From assembly GCA_902615325.1 (NCBI GenBank), contig CACMOJ010000014.1, forward strand, positions 1 through 45,201: a DNA stretch of 45,201 nt, written 5' to 3'. Under the pieces are notes generated by a model that was not told where the DNA came from, did no database searches, and saw only the letters and a program-made list of their open reading frames with translations. This document shows positions 17,507-26,070 of this stretch, piece after piece. The DNA comes from an uncultured SAR116 cluster alpha proteobacterium. Lineage in GTDB: Bacteria > Pseudomonadota > Alphaproteobacteria > Puniceispirillales > Marisalimonadaceae. How positions within the stretch are numbered: the stretch's first letter is position 1; the number at the start of each line of letters is the position of its first letter. The translations under genes and the position numbers were made by a program.

Positions 17507-20260
17507 ATGATGAATATACACAAAAATACTTTAAATTTTACATTAAATAAAAAAAAAGTTTCATCTATTGAAAACTTAAATGTCAGACTAAGTGAATTTT
17601 TAAGAGAAAACCAGAAAATCAAAGGAACAAAAGTTGGCTGTAATGCTGGCGATTGTGGCTCCTGCACTATCTTAATGGATGATAATCCACTTTGCTCATG
17701 TCTTTTGACATTAGGAAAAATTAAAGGAAAAAAAATTGAGACTATAGAAGGTGTTTGCGATGACGAACAATTTATACTTCTAAAAAAATCTTTTTCAATT
17801 CACGGGGCCGCTCAATGTGGAATATGCACTCCTGGAATAATGATGTCTGCTTTAGCACTCCTTAGAAAAAATAAATACCCAAAAAAAGAAGAAGTTGAAT
17901 TTGCTCTCTCTGGAGTTTTATGTAGATGTACTGGATATCAAAAAATTGTTAGCGCAATTATAAATGTAAATAAACTTACAGAGAATATAGATACTTCTTT
18001 AAATAATATGAAAGAGGTTGGAAAAAGAATTGAAAGAATTGATGGAGAAAAAAAGTTGGATGGCACAGAAATATTTGGCGATGACTTTTCACCAGAAAAT
18101 TCTTTACTAATAAAAGTCTTAAGATCTCCATTTAATAGAGCATCATTTAAAATTGGAAATTATAAAGACTGGATACAAAAAAATCATGGTATCGAAATCG
18201 TCCTTACAGAAAAAGATATACCTGGGAAAAATGTGTTCGGTGTTATTCCACCATTTGCTGACCAACCAGTTCTAGCTAAAAATAAAGTGAATTTTCGCGG
18301 AGAGGCTGTAGCTATTATAGCTGGCTCCTATGATAGCGTTAAAAATTTAAATCTAGATACATTTCCTATCACCTGGAAAAAAGATAATGATGTAATGACA
18401 ATTGACGACTCCTTAAACACAGATGTAAAAATTGGAAATAAAGACCTTGAGAATAATATATTAACATTTGGAAAGGTTTTTACTGGAAACCCTGACAAAA
18501 AAAAATCCAATGAATTTAAAGTAAATGGAGTTTTAGAAACTTCCTATGTTGAACATGCGTACATTGAACCTGAAGCAGGTTCTGCTTGGATAGAAAAAAA
18601 TGTTTTAATTATACAAGCCTGTACTCAAGCTCCTTATATGGATAGAGACGATACTGCTAAAATATTAGACATTGAACCAAACAATATCAGAATAATACCT
18701 TCTGCAACTGGAGGAGGATTTGGGTCAAAACTAGATATATCGATTCAACCTTATCTTGGCCTAGTAGCTTTAAAAACAAAAAAACCTTGTAGGATCGTAT
18801 ATTCTCGAAATGAATCCATGATTTCAACAACAAAAAGACATCCAGGGTTAATGAATTCTTCGATATCATGTGATAGTAAAGGTAATTTAAGTTCAATAAA
18901 CTTCTCTGGAGATTTTAACACTGGTGCTTATGCAAGCTGGGGTCCTACAGTTGCTAACCGTGTTCCAGTTCATGCGAGTGGACCATATAAAGTTCCCAAT
19001 TACCAAGCTATTGGAAGAGCAATTCATACCAATGGCCCTATTTCTGGAGCATTTCGTGGATTTGGTGTTCCACAAGCAACAGCATTACAAGAAACATTAA
19101 TGGATCAGCTTGCTGATAAACTTCAGATTGATCAATTAGAATTTAGATTAAAAAATTCATTAAAAGATGGAGATAAAACTGTATGTGGTCAAAAATTAGA
19201 ATCGGTTGGAATTATTGATTGTTTAGAAGCCCTAAAAGAAAGTTGGATCCAAAAAAAAGAAAGTTGCATTAATTTTAACAAAACCTCGAAAAGATATAAA
19301 AAAGGTGTTGGCATTGCTACTTGTTGGTATGGTTGCGGTAATACAGCTCTTCCTAACCCCTCAACAATAAAAATTGGTTTAACTAATGAAGGCAGAATCT
19401 CTTTACATCAAGGAGCAACTGATATTGGGCAAGGTTCAAATACGGTTATTGCACAAATTTCAGCTGATGCAATTGGTGTTTCAATTGAAAATATAGACCT
19501 AGTTAGTCCTGATACATTTTTAACCCCTGATTGTGGGAAAACTTCAGCTTCTAGACAGACTTATGTAACCGGAAAAGCTGCGTATATTGCGGGATTAAAA
19601 CTCAGGTCTGAAATACTCAGACTAAGTAATATGGGGAATGACTCTTTAATTACAATCGAAAAAAATGAAATAATAATTTCCAATCAAGGGAAGAGACAAA
19701 AAATTGATTTAAGTGCACTTCAATTAATTGAAAATAATTATGTTATAGTTGCTGAAGAAACATATGACCCACCAACTACATCTTTAGATGAAAATGGACA
19801 AGGAATACCTTATGCAGTTTATGGATATGGAGCTCAGATGGCAGAGATTACAGTAGACACTGAACTTGGCTTATTAAAAATTAATAAAATAACAGCTGCA
19901 CATGATCTTGGAAAAACAATAAACCCTCTTCTTGCTGAAGGCCAAATTGAAGGAGGAATTGCACAAGGAATAGGTTTTGCTTTGATGGAAGAGTATATTC
20001 CTTCAAAAACTGAAAATCTTCATGATTATTTAATTCCATCTATCGGAGATGTTCCTGAAATTGAGTCAATATTAATAGAAAAAAATGATCCAGAAGGACC
20101 ATTTGGTGCAAGAGGCCTTGGTGAACATGTTTTAATCCCAACGGCACCTGCAATAATGAATGCACTTAGAAATGCTACTGGAGCAATTATTACAAAACTA
20201 CCTGCACTGCCAGATAGGATTTTAGAGGCGATAGAGATTAGTAAAAATGGATCAAAATAA
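17507..20260 (+). CDS. Molybdenum hydroxylase A, fused 2Fe-2S and molybdopterin subunit
   Basis: A 917-residue fusion of the small iron-sulfur and large molybdopterin subunits, the arrangement of Desulfovibrio-type aldehyde oxidoreductase (about 907 residues). Residues 1-160 carry the plant-type cluster cysteines (CNAGDCGSC) and the C-terminal cluster pairs (CGIC...CRC). From about 170 the Mo domains begin, with GGGFGSK near 402-408, GAFRGFG near 514-520 and the catalytic Glu in GARGLGE near 868-874. The AYxCSFR loop of CO dehydrogenase is absent. It would hydroxylate an N-heterocycle or oxidise an aldehyde; its position next to a 6-hydroxynicotinate-reductase-like gene favours a nicotinate-type heterocycle. 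It overlaps the next gene by 14 bases. Confidence 0.85.
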   Translation: MMNIHKNTLNFTLNKKKVSSIENLNVRLSEFLRENQKIKGTKVGCNAGDCGSCTILMDDNPLCSCLLTLGKIKGKKIETIEGVCDDEQFILLKKSFSIHGAAQCGICTPGIMMSALALLRKNKYPKKEEVEFALSGVLCRCTGYQKIVSAIINVNKLTENIDTSLNNMKEVGKRIERIDGEKKLDGTEIFGDDFSPENSLLIKVLRSPFNRASFKIGNYKDWIQKNHGIEIVLTEKDIPGKNVFGVIPPFADQPVLAKNKVNFRGEAVAIIAGSYDSVKNLNLDTFPITWKKDNDVMTIDDSLNTDVKIGNKDLENNILTFGKVFTGNPDKKKSNEFKVNGVLETSYVEHAYIEPEAGSAWIEKNVLIIQACTQAPYMDRDDTAKILDIEPNNIRIIPSATGGGFGSKLDISIQPYLGLVALKTKKPCRIVYSRNESMISTTKRHPGLMNSSISCDSKGNLSSINFSGDFNTGAYASWGPTVANRVPVHASGPYKVPNYQAIGRAIHTNGPISGAFRGFGVPQATALQETLMDQLADKLQIDQLEFRLKNSLKDGDKTVCGQKLESVGIIDCLEALKESWIQKKESCINFNKTSKRYKKGVGIATCWYGCGNTALPNPSTIKIGLTNEGRISLHQGATDIGQGSNTVIAQISADAIGVSIENIDLVSPDTFLTPDCGKTSASRQTYVTGKAAYIAGLKLRSEILRLSNMGNDSLITIEKNEIIISNQGKRQKIDLSALQLIENNYVIVAEETYDPPTTSLDENGQGIPYAVYGYGAQMAEITVDTELGLLKINKITAAHDLGKTINPLLAEGQIEGGIAQGIGFALMEEYIPSKTENLHDYLIPSIGDVPEIESILIEKNDPEGPFGARGLGEHVLIPTAPAIMNALRNATGAIITKLPALPDRILEAIEISKNGSK

Positions 20261-21686
20261 TAAACCTGAAAAAATACGATGTGATGCATGTCCTGTGATG
20301 TGTTACATAGCTGAAGGAAAATCTGGAGCATGTGATAGATATGCTAATAAAAATGGTCAAATCATTAGATTAGACCCTTTAGTAATTTTAAATAAATGTA
20401 TAGAAAATGGAATGAAAATTAAACCCTTTTTAAATGAAAATTGGGATGGAAAGATAATTCCAGATAAAGATATTTTTATTACTGCTATTGGTTCTGGAAC
20501 TACATATCCTGATTATAAACCTGCACCATTTATATTTAATAGAAAAATTGATAATATTGATTTTGTGACAATTGTTACGGAAGCAATATTTTCGTATTGT
20601 GGTGTAAAAATTAAGGTAGATACGGATAGACATATTGGATCTGAAAGAGACATTGTTAGATATAATGGTGAATCTGTTGGGCACGTTATGACAAGTGAAT
20701 ACGGATCCCAAATGATGTCACTAGGAGGCGTTGATCATTTAACAGGCAGCTCCAAAATTGAAGGAAAAATGACATGTGAAGTTATAATGAACCTTTGTAA
20801 TAAAGAGGCAGTTGAATTAACGATAGATAATGGTTCAAAAATAATTGTCCAAGCTGGAAAACCTCCCATCATCAATGATGTTAAAGAAAATAAAATGAGA
20901 GTAGGTTGCGGTTCAGCTACAGTTGGAATGTTTGCATCTCAATGGAGAGGTTTAGTTGATGAAGTTGTTATAGTCGATGATCATATAACTGCAGTTGTTT
21001 CTGAACATCAAGCTGGAAAAGTGTTAGGTTGGGAAAGTACTGGAATTTCTATTAATGGACGTCGATCCACTCCAGGAAGATATTTTCAAGTTGCTAACCC
21101 TGGCTCAGGATGGGGAGGTACTGATATCACCGATCCTCTAACTATATTAAAAAGTTGGAATGAAAAAAAAGGTGCAAAACCAGGATTGTCTCTTTTAATG
21201 GTATCTACTACTGGTGAAGAATACTCATACTACATATTGGACGAAAAACTCATCCCACAAAAACAACCATTTCCTAACAAACTCGTAGATACTGTTAAAT
21301 TAATTGAAGAAAATTGTGAACCAGCTTTATGTACTGTTTTATTTGTTGGAGGTGCGGGAGGATCATTAAGATCAGGTGTTACAAAAAATCCTGTTAAACT
21401 AACAAAATCAATACAAAACAAGAAAACTGAACTAACCTCAGGTGGTGCTTTTCCATACATATGGCCTGGAGGAGGTATTACTTTTATGGTGAATGTGCTT
21501 GATATGCCTGAAAACGCATTTGGTTATGTTCCAACACCTGCAATTGTTGCACCATTAGAGTTCACATTAACAAAAGAAAACTATCAAAATCTTGGCGGAC
21601 ATGTAGATGACATTAGAACCATAAAAGATATTTTTTTAAATGGTGGCGAATACGGTAAAGATAAGAAAGTTTTAGAAGATGATTAA
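20247..21686 (+). CDS. 6-hydroxynicotinate reductase-like iron-sulfur flavoprotein
   Basis: A 479-residue protein resembling the family annotated as 6-hydroxynicotinate reductase, which in Eubacterium barkeri reduces 6-hydroxynicotinate to 1,4,5,6-tetrahydro-6-oxonicotinate and carries covalent flavin plus iron-sulfur clusters. Cys12, Cys15, Cys19 and Cys29 form a likely cluster motif; further cysteines are at 51, 118, 177, 184, 221, 357 and 362. D-H-L-T-G-S-S at 163-169 resembles the D-x-x-S/T-G-A-T/S flavinylation sequence used by ApbE enzymes. The next gene is an ApbE-like UPF0280 protein (1-base overlap). Family recognition is from memory and the substrate may be another pyridine-like ring. 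It probably uses ferredoxin or a similar low-potential donor, which is not encoded here. Confidence 0.65.
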   Translation: MDQNNKPEKIRCDACPVMCYIAEGKSGACDRYANKNGQIIRLDPLVILNKCIENGMKIKPFLNENWDGKIIPDKDIFITAIGSGTTYPDYKPAPFIFNRKIDNIDFVTIVTEAIFSYCGVKIKVDTDRHIGSERDIVRYNGESVGHVMTSEYGSQMMSLGGVDHLTGSSKIEGKMTCEVIMNLCNKEAVELTIDNGSKIIVQAGKPPIINDVKENKMRVGCGSATVGMFASQWRGLVDEVVIVDDHITAVVSEHQAGKVLGWESTGISINGRRSTPGRYFQVANPGSGWGGTDITDPLTILKSWNEKKGAKPGLSLLMVSTTGEEYSYYILDEKLIPQKQPFPNKLVDTVKLIEENCEPALCTVLFVGGAGGSLRSGVTKNPVKLTKSIQNKKTELTSGGAFPYIWPGGGITFMVNVLDMPENAFGYVPTPAIVAPLEFTLTKENYQNLGGHVDDIRTIKDIFLNGGEYGKDKKVLEDD

Positions 21687-22528
21687 TGAAATCATTAATT
21701 GAAGATGACAAATTATTTATTGAAAATGGCCCCACAAACATTGTAGCTGAGGTCTTTTCTTCAGAAAAAAAAGAAATTTATGATCTTATCTGTGAATATT
21801 CATCAAAATTTCTAAAAGATTTAAGCCTTGAAATTGATACGCTAAAAAAGCCAACTTCTCAAAAAAATAAATTCGTAAGTGATATTGCAAATACAATGTT
21901 TGAAGCTACTAAATTATTTTTACCTAATTTTATTACACCAATGGCATCAGTTGCAGGATCAATATCTGAGTTGCTTTTGTTGAAAGTTTTAGAAAAATTT
22001 AAAGTAAACAAAATTTATATAAATAATGGTGGAGACATCTCTTTATACATTTCTAAAAATGAGAAATTTAATTTCAGTATTAGTGGCAAAACAGTTTGTG
22101 TTATTGAATATTCTGATATTGCTGGTTTTGGAGGAATAGCTACATCTGGATGGAAAGGAAGAAGCTTTTCAATGGGAATAGCTGATAGCGTTACTGTAAT
22201 CGCTGAAAAAGCTTCAGTAGCAGATGCTGCTGCGACAATAATCGGCAATCATATAGACCTTAAAAATTCAAATAAGGTAAAAAAAACAGCTGCTAACAAT
22301 CTTTATGAAGAGACTGATTTAAATGATAAATTAATAACTGTATCTGTTGAAAATTTAACGGAAAATGAAATAAGACGAGCTATATCAAAGGGAAAAATTA
22401 TTTCTGAACATTATATTAGAAAAAATTTAATAAAATCAGTTATAATTAACCTTCAAGACAATATATTAATTTTAGGACATAAATTTAATATTAACTTTAA
22501 TAAAAAAATCAATTTATTAGAGGTTTAA
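21686..22528 (+). CDS. UPF0280-family (ApbE-like) protein
   Basis: A 280-residue protein of the UPF0280 group, distantly related to ApbE FAD:protein FMN transferases. Supporting features are the MASVAGSISELLL helix near 90-102, the NNGGDIS turn near 113-119 (ApbE has an equivalent N-x-GGD substrate loop), the GIATSGWKGRSFS strand near 152-164 and the ADAAAT motif near 178-183, which matches the ApbE metal-binding A-D-A-x-A/S-T. It starts within the stop of the reductase-like gene (TAATG), implying coupled translation and function. I infer that it may attach flavin to that reductase. No signal peptide is visible, unlike typical periplasmic ApbE, so it would act in the cytoplasm. Confidence 0.75.
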   Translation: MKSLIEDDKLFIENGPTNIVAEVFSSEKKEIYDLICEYSSKFLKDLSLEIDTLKKPTSQKNKFVSDIANTMFEATKLFLPNFITPMASVAGSISELLLLKVLEKFKVNKIYINNGGDISLYISKNEKFNFSISGKTVCVIEYSDIAGFGGIATSGWKGRSFSMGIADSVTVIAEKASVADAAATIIGNHIDLKNSNKVKKTAANNLYEETDLNDKLITVSVENLTENEIRRAISKGKIISEHYIRKNLIKSVIINLQDNILILGHKFNINFNKKINLLEV

Positions 22529-22540
22529 AATAAAATTGGT

Positions 22541-23689
22541 ATGAACAATTCGATTATAAATAATTTTGTTGATAGTTTTATTGCTTTTCTTTTTGCTATC
22601 TCTGGACCAGTTGCAATTATGCTCTCAATTACATCTGCAAATAATATTGACACAAGAGATGTGTCTATATGGCTTTTTGGTTGCTTTGCTGTAAATGGAT
22701 TTTTTAGCATAATACTTACTCTTAAAAACAAACAACCTCTTGTTTTAATGTGGAGCATACCAGGAATTATCTTAATTGGTTATTCACTTAAAAATTATTC
22801 ATTAAATGAAATTGTAGGCGTTTACTTAACATCTAGTTTCTTACTTTTTGTAATTAGTTTTACTAACATAATTAATTTTTTAAAAAAAAATATACCAACA
22901 GAGATAGTTATGGGAATGGTTTCAGCTATTTTTCTGAGTTTCTGTGTTGATTGGATAAATTCTCTAAACACTTACCCGTTGCTTGCAAGTATAATGAGTT
23001 TAACATTTTTCATTTTGTTATTTTTATCTAAGAAGATTAAAACTATACCTCCTCTTTTAGGATGTTTGATATCAGGACTATTAGTCATGTATTTTACACA
23101 CAAAATTAATATTTCAACTAAAGAAATAAGTTTGATTAATATTTATTTAACAATGCCTGAATTTAATTTGAAACCAATCATAGAATTAACTATTCCATTA
23201 ATAATAACAGTTATTTTCATTCAAAATGGACAAGGAATAGTCTTACTTGAAAACAAAAAATATACTCCCCCTTTAAATCAAATTACATATTATTGTGGAT
23301 TAGGCTCATTTTTTAATGCTTATTTAGGTGCTGTATCAACTTGTTTAACAGGCCCTGTAACTGGTATATTAACAAGCAACCCTAATACCCAAAATCAATA
23401 TATTTCTGCAATATTATTTTCATTTTTATGCATAATATTTGGTTTATATTCTCCTTTTGTTTTAAATTTACTTCAAGAATTGCCAAAAGAATTTATTATA
23501 ACCCTTGGAGGACTTGCGCTTTTAAATGTTTTACAACAATCTTTTGTTGATTCTTTTAAAAGTAAATATGCATTGAGCGCATTATTAACATTTTTGGTAA
23601 CATTATCTAAATTTAGCTTATTTAACATTGGTGCCCCATTTTGGGGACTTTTACTTGGTTTTTTAGTTTCTAAATTTATTGAAAAATAA
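22541..23689 (+). CDS. BenE-family benzoate/H+ symporter-like transporter
   Basis: A 382-residue hydrophobic protein with about 11-12 predicted membrane helices. It aligns by eye with E. coli YdcO/BenE: the PLVLMWSIPG loop near 66-75, LNEIVGVYLTSS near 87-98, the central charged loop with QNGQGIVLLENKKY, and the final GLALLN...GAPFWGLLLG region. The family imports aromatic acids such as benzoate with protons. Its position between the reductase-like pair and the ABC transporter suggests uptake of an aromatic or heteroaromatic acid, for example nicotinate, but specificity cannot be read from sequence. It starts 12 bases after UPF0280. Confidence 0.75.
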   Translation: MNNSIINNFVDSFIAFLFAISGPVAIMLSITSANNIDTRDVSIWLFGCFAVNGFFSIILTLKNKQPLVLMWSIPGIILIGYSLKNYSLNEIVGVYLTSSFLLFVISFTNIINFLKKNIPTEIVMGMVSAIFLSFCVDWINSLNTYPLLASIMSLTFFILLFLSKKIKTIPPLLGCLISGLLVMYFTHKINISTKEISLINIYLTMPEFNLKPIIELTIPLIITVIFIQNGQGIVLLENKKYTPPLNQITYYCGLGSFFNAYLGAVSTCLTGPVTGILTSNPNTQNQYISAILFSFLCIIFGLYSPFVLNLLQELPKEFIITLGGLALLNVLQQSFVDSFKSKYALSALLTFLVTLSKFSLFNIGAPFWGLLLGFLVSKFIEK

Positions 23690-23773
23690 TATTTTTATGA
23701 TTTATTCACCTTTATTCAAAGAAGCGCTTGATTATTAAAATGTTTTGTTGAAGTATAGGAATAGTCTTTAACT

Positions 23774-23779
23774 AGGAGG
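23774..23779 (+). promoter_or_regulatory. Consensus ribosome-binding site of the solute-binding protein gene
   Basis: AGGAGG lies 5 bases before the ATG at 23785. It is the strongest Shine-Dalgarno sequence seen at any start here and fits high expression of a periplasmic binding protein. The preceding 85-base spacer probably carries its own promoter: TTGATT at 23728 and TATAGG at 23754 are possible elements, but their 20-base spacing is poor. Confidence 0.6.
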
Positions 23780-23784
23780 AGATA

Positions 23785-25113
23785 ATGAAATTAACAAATT
23801 TAAAGACATTGGGTAAAATTGCAATTACGGGTTTAATTGCTTCTGTTCTACCTATGTCTGTAAATGCAAAAGATACCGTAAAAGTTGGTGTGGTGTCATT
23901 TCTAACAGGTCCTGCTGCAGGTCCATTTGGAACTCCAGCCAAACAGGGTGCTGAAATCGTCATTGACGCTATAAACTCGGGCACAATGCCAGCACCATAT
24001 AATACTAAGGGTTTTGCTGGCGCAACTATGAATCCAATATTCAGTGATGAATCAGGCGGTGGAACAAAACAAGTTGGATTATTTAGAGATTTTGTTCAAA
24101 AACAAAATGTTGATGCAATGATTGGATATATATCATCAGGAAATTGTATGGCTATTGGCCCCGTAGCTGACGAAGTAAAAATGCTTACAATTTTTAGTAC
24201 TTGTGGAACTGAAAGACTTTATGAAGAAAAACTAAGAAGTCATGTTTTCAGAACTCAAGGTAATGCTGTTGGTGACAGTCTAGCAGCAGCTAAATACATT
24301 GCTGACGAATATTTTAAAGGTAAAGTATCTACCGCAGACAAAATGTATACTGGAATAAATCAAAACTATGCATGGGGTCAAGATTCTTATAAGTTCTTTA
24401 AACTTGGAATGGCTCAGTACATGCCTAGTGCTGTAGGATCAAGCAAACCTCAATTTCCAAAACTTTTTTCTGGTCAGTACGGTTCAGAAATCTCTGCTTT
24501 ATCTCTTGATAAAGCTAAAATAGTTCATACTAGTTTTTGGAATGGTGACTTTGAAGCATTTATGCTGCAGGCACTTGTAAGAGGTTTTTTCCAAAAGAAA
24601 ATTTTAGTGTCATCTGTTGGTGGCTCAGGCGTTGATTCTCTCGACAAAAAGTTTCCTGATGGAGTTATAATGGGAACACGTGGTAATGTTGGTTTAATAG
24701 TTCGAAATGATACTACACCATTAAACAAATGGTTTATTGATTCTTACAAAAAAAGATATGGTGCATATCCTCTTGGACCTTCTTATCAATATGCAAGAGC
24801 TGTAATGCTCTATAAAATCGGAATGGATAAAGCTGCCAAAGCTGCAGGAAAATTTCCTACACAAGACCAAGTCATTGCTGCAATGAAAGGTGTTTCATTT
24901 GAGTCTTTTGCTGACACTATTGAAATGAAAAGAGGTGATGGCCATCAAGCTGTTCACTCTATCGCATACGGTGTTACAAAATACAATAAAGCAAAAGGTG
25001 AACCAGGAATTGAAAAGGTTATAAAATACTCAGCAACATGTATTTATCCGCCAGCAGGCGCGATATCTCAAAAATGGGTTGAGTCTGGTATGCCTGGAAG
25101 AAAATGTAACTAA
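23785..25113 (+). CDS. Liv-type ABC transporter periplasmic substrate-binding protein
   Basis: A 442-residue binding protein of the branched-chain amino acid (HAAT) type. Residues 1-28 form a Sec signal peptide (Lys-rich start, hydrophobic core, VNA cleavage site before KD). VGVVSFLTGPAA near 33-44 is the typical first strand and loop of type I periplasmic binding folds. At 442 residues it is longer than LivK (about 370), as in homologues that bind aromatic acids, amides or urea. Four or more Cys in the mature chain (for example SGNC, STCGT, SATC, GRKC-end) could form disulfides. It is first in a complete transporter set and precedes a hairpin that may raise its mRNA level over the permeases. 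The ligand is unknown; a pathway substrate is likely. Confidence 0.85.
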   Translation: MKLTNLKTLGKIAITGLIASVLPMSVNAKDTVKVGVVSFLTGPAAGPFGTPAKQGAEIVIDAINSGTMPAPYNTKGFAGATMNPIFSDESGGGTKQVGLFRDFVQKQNVDAMIGYISSGNCMAIGPVADEVKMLTIFSTCGTERLYEEKLRSHVFRTQGNAVGDSLAAAKYIADEYFKGKVSTADKMYTGINQNYAWGQDSYKFFKLGMAQYMPSAVGSSKPQFPKLFSGQYGSEISALSLDKAKIVHTSFWNGDFEAFMLQALVRGFFQKKILVSSVGGSGVDSLDKKFPDGVIMGTRGNVGLIVRNDTTPLNKWFIDSYKKRYGAYPLGPSYQYARAVMLYKIGMDKAAKAAGKFPTQDQVIAAMKGVSFESFADTIEMKRGDGHQAVHSIAYGVTKYNKAKGEPGIEKVIKYSATCIYPPAGAISQKWVESGMPGRKCN

Positions 25114-25125
25114 TATATCATCATT

Positions 25126-25159
25126 TCAGAGGAGAGTTTAGTCACTCTCCTTTGATTTT
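25126..25159 (+). terminator. Intercistronic hairpin after the binding-protein gene (partial terminator or mRNA stabiliser)
   Basis: Bases 25126-25137 (TCAGAGGAGAGT) pair with 25144-25155 (ACTCTCCTTTGA) over 12 positions with one G-U, closing a 6-base loop (TTAGTC), followed by TTTT at 25156-25159. It lies in the 60-base gap between the binding protein and the first permease. This is the usual site of a leaky terminator or 3'-end protector that keeps binding-protein mRNA more abundant than permease mRNA. It is by far the most G/C-rich stem found in any spacer here. Confidence 0.75.
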
Positions 25160-25173
25160 CAAAGCAGGAAATA

Positions 25174-26070
25174 ATGCAATTTTTAATAACAGTTCTTTTA
25201 GACGGCTTAATTTATGCTTCATATTTATTTATTGTAAGTTTAGGCCTTACAATAACTTTTGGTGTAATGAAAATATTAAATGTAGCTCATGGTGGTTTTT
25301 TTGCTTGGGGTGCATATTTAGCTTCAATTTCTATTATTTATTTAGGAGATAATGAATATAATTCATTCTTATATTACTTTGCTATTTTCTTATCTGCAAT
25401 AATTGTAGGACTTTTTTTTGGTTATATAATTGAAAGATTTATTTTAAGAAAAATGTATAATGAAGATATTCATTTGATAGTACTTGCAACTTTTGGACTT
25501 TTTTGGATTCTTGAAGATCTAATTTTACATGTATTTGGCGTTGACCCTCTTATGCCATATTACCCTGCGATGGAATTAGGTGGCATTGAAGTTGGAGGAA
25601 TTTTTCAAGGTGTTTATTCTCTTACACTTGCTGGACTTGCAATAATTGTCGCTTTTATTTGTTGGTATTTCCTTAAAAAGACAAAATATGGAAAAGTTCT
25701 TCAATCAGTTATTTTTGATAGAGAAGTTAGTGTTTCTATGGGAATAAATGTAACAAAAGTTTATTTGATAACTTTTATTATAGGTGGAATGCTTGGAGCT
25801 CTAGGCGGTGCATATATAGCTCCAACAATATCTGTATCACCTGGGTTTGCAATTGATGTAGTAGTTATGAGTTTTGCTGTTGTTGTTATTGGGGGGATGG
25901 GGTCAGTTCCAGGTGCGCTCATTGGATCTTTAATTGTTGGATTAGTTAGAGCATTTGCCGTACATCAAGCACCAATCTTAGAGTTGTTTATTATATATGC
26001 TATTATGGCTATAGTGTTGATAATTAAACCTGAAGGATTGTTTGCTCCTCCAAAACCAAGGAAAATATGA
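25174..26070 (+). CDS. livH: Liv-type ABC transporter inner-membrane permease LivH
   Basis: A 298-residue integral membrane protein with about 8 helices. LGLTITFGVMKILNVAHGGFFAWGAYLA near 23-50 is the LivH signature, and VVIGGMGSVPGALIGSLIVGL near 243-263 is the conserved cytoplasmic coupling loop. It pairs with LivM to form the channel. The C terminus ends KPEGLFAPPKPRKI, as in most LivH proteins. AGGAAAT lies just before the start. Its stop overlaps the livM start by 4 bases. Confidence 0.92.
   Translation: MQFLITVLLDGLIYASYLFIVSLGLTITFGVMKILNVAHGGFFAWGAYLASISIIYLGDNEYNSFLYYFAIFLSAIIVGLFFGYIIERFILRKMYNEDIHLIVLATFGLFWILEDLILHVFGVDPLMPYYPAMELGGIEVGGIFQGVYSLTLAGLAIIVAFICWYFLKKTKYGKVLQSVIFDREVSVSMGINVTKVYLITFIIGGMLGALGGAYIAPTISVSPGFAIDVVVMSFAVVVIGGMGSVPGALIGSLIVGLVRAFAVHQAPILELFIIYAIMAIVLIIKPEGLFAPPKPRKI

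Noticed and set aside
23690-23773. Riboswitch before the binding-protein gene
   Set aside because: The 84-base spacer is too short and shows no known conserved riboswitch core; only the short palindrome AAGCGCTT near 23723 was seen.
25152-25352. Short plus-strand frame at the start of livH
   Set aside because: It overlaps livH in another frame and begins inside the hairpin; the livH product is unmistakable.
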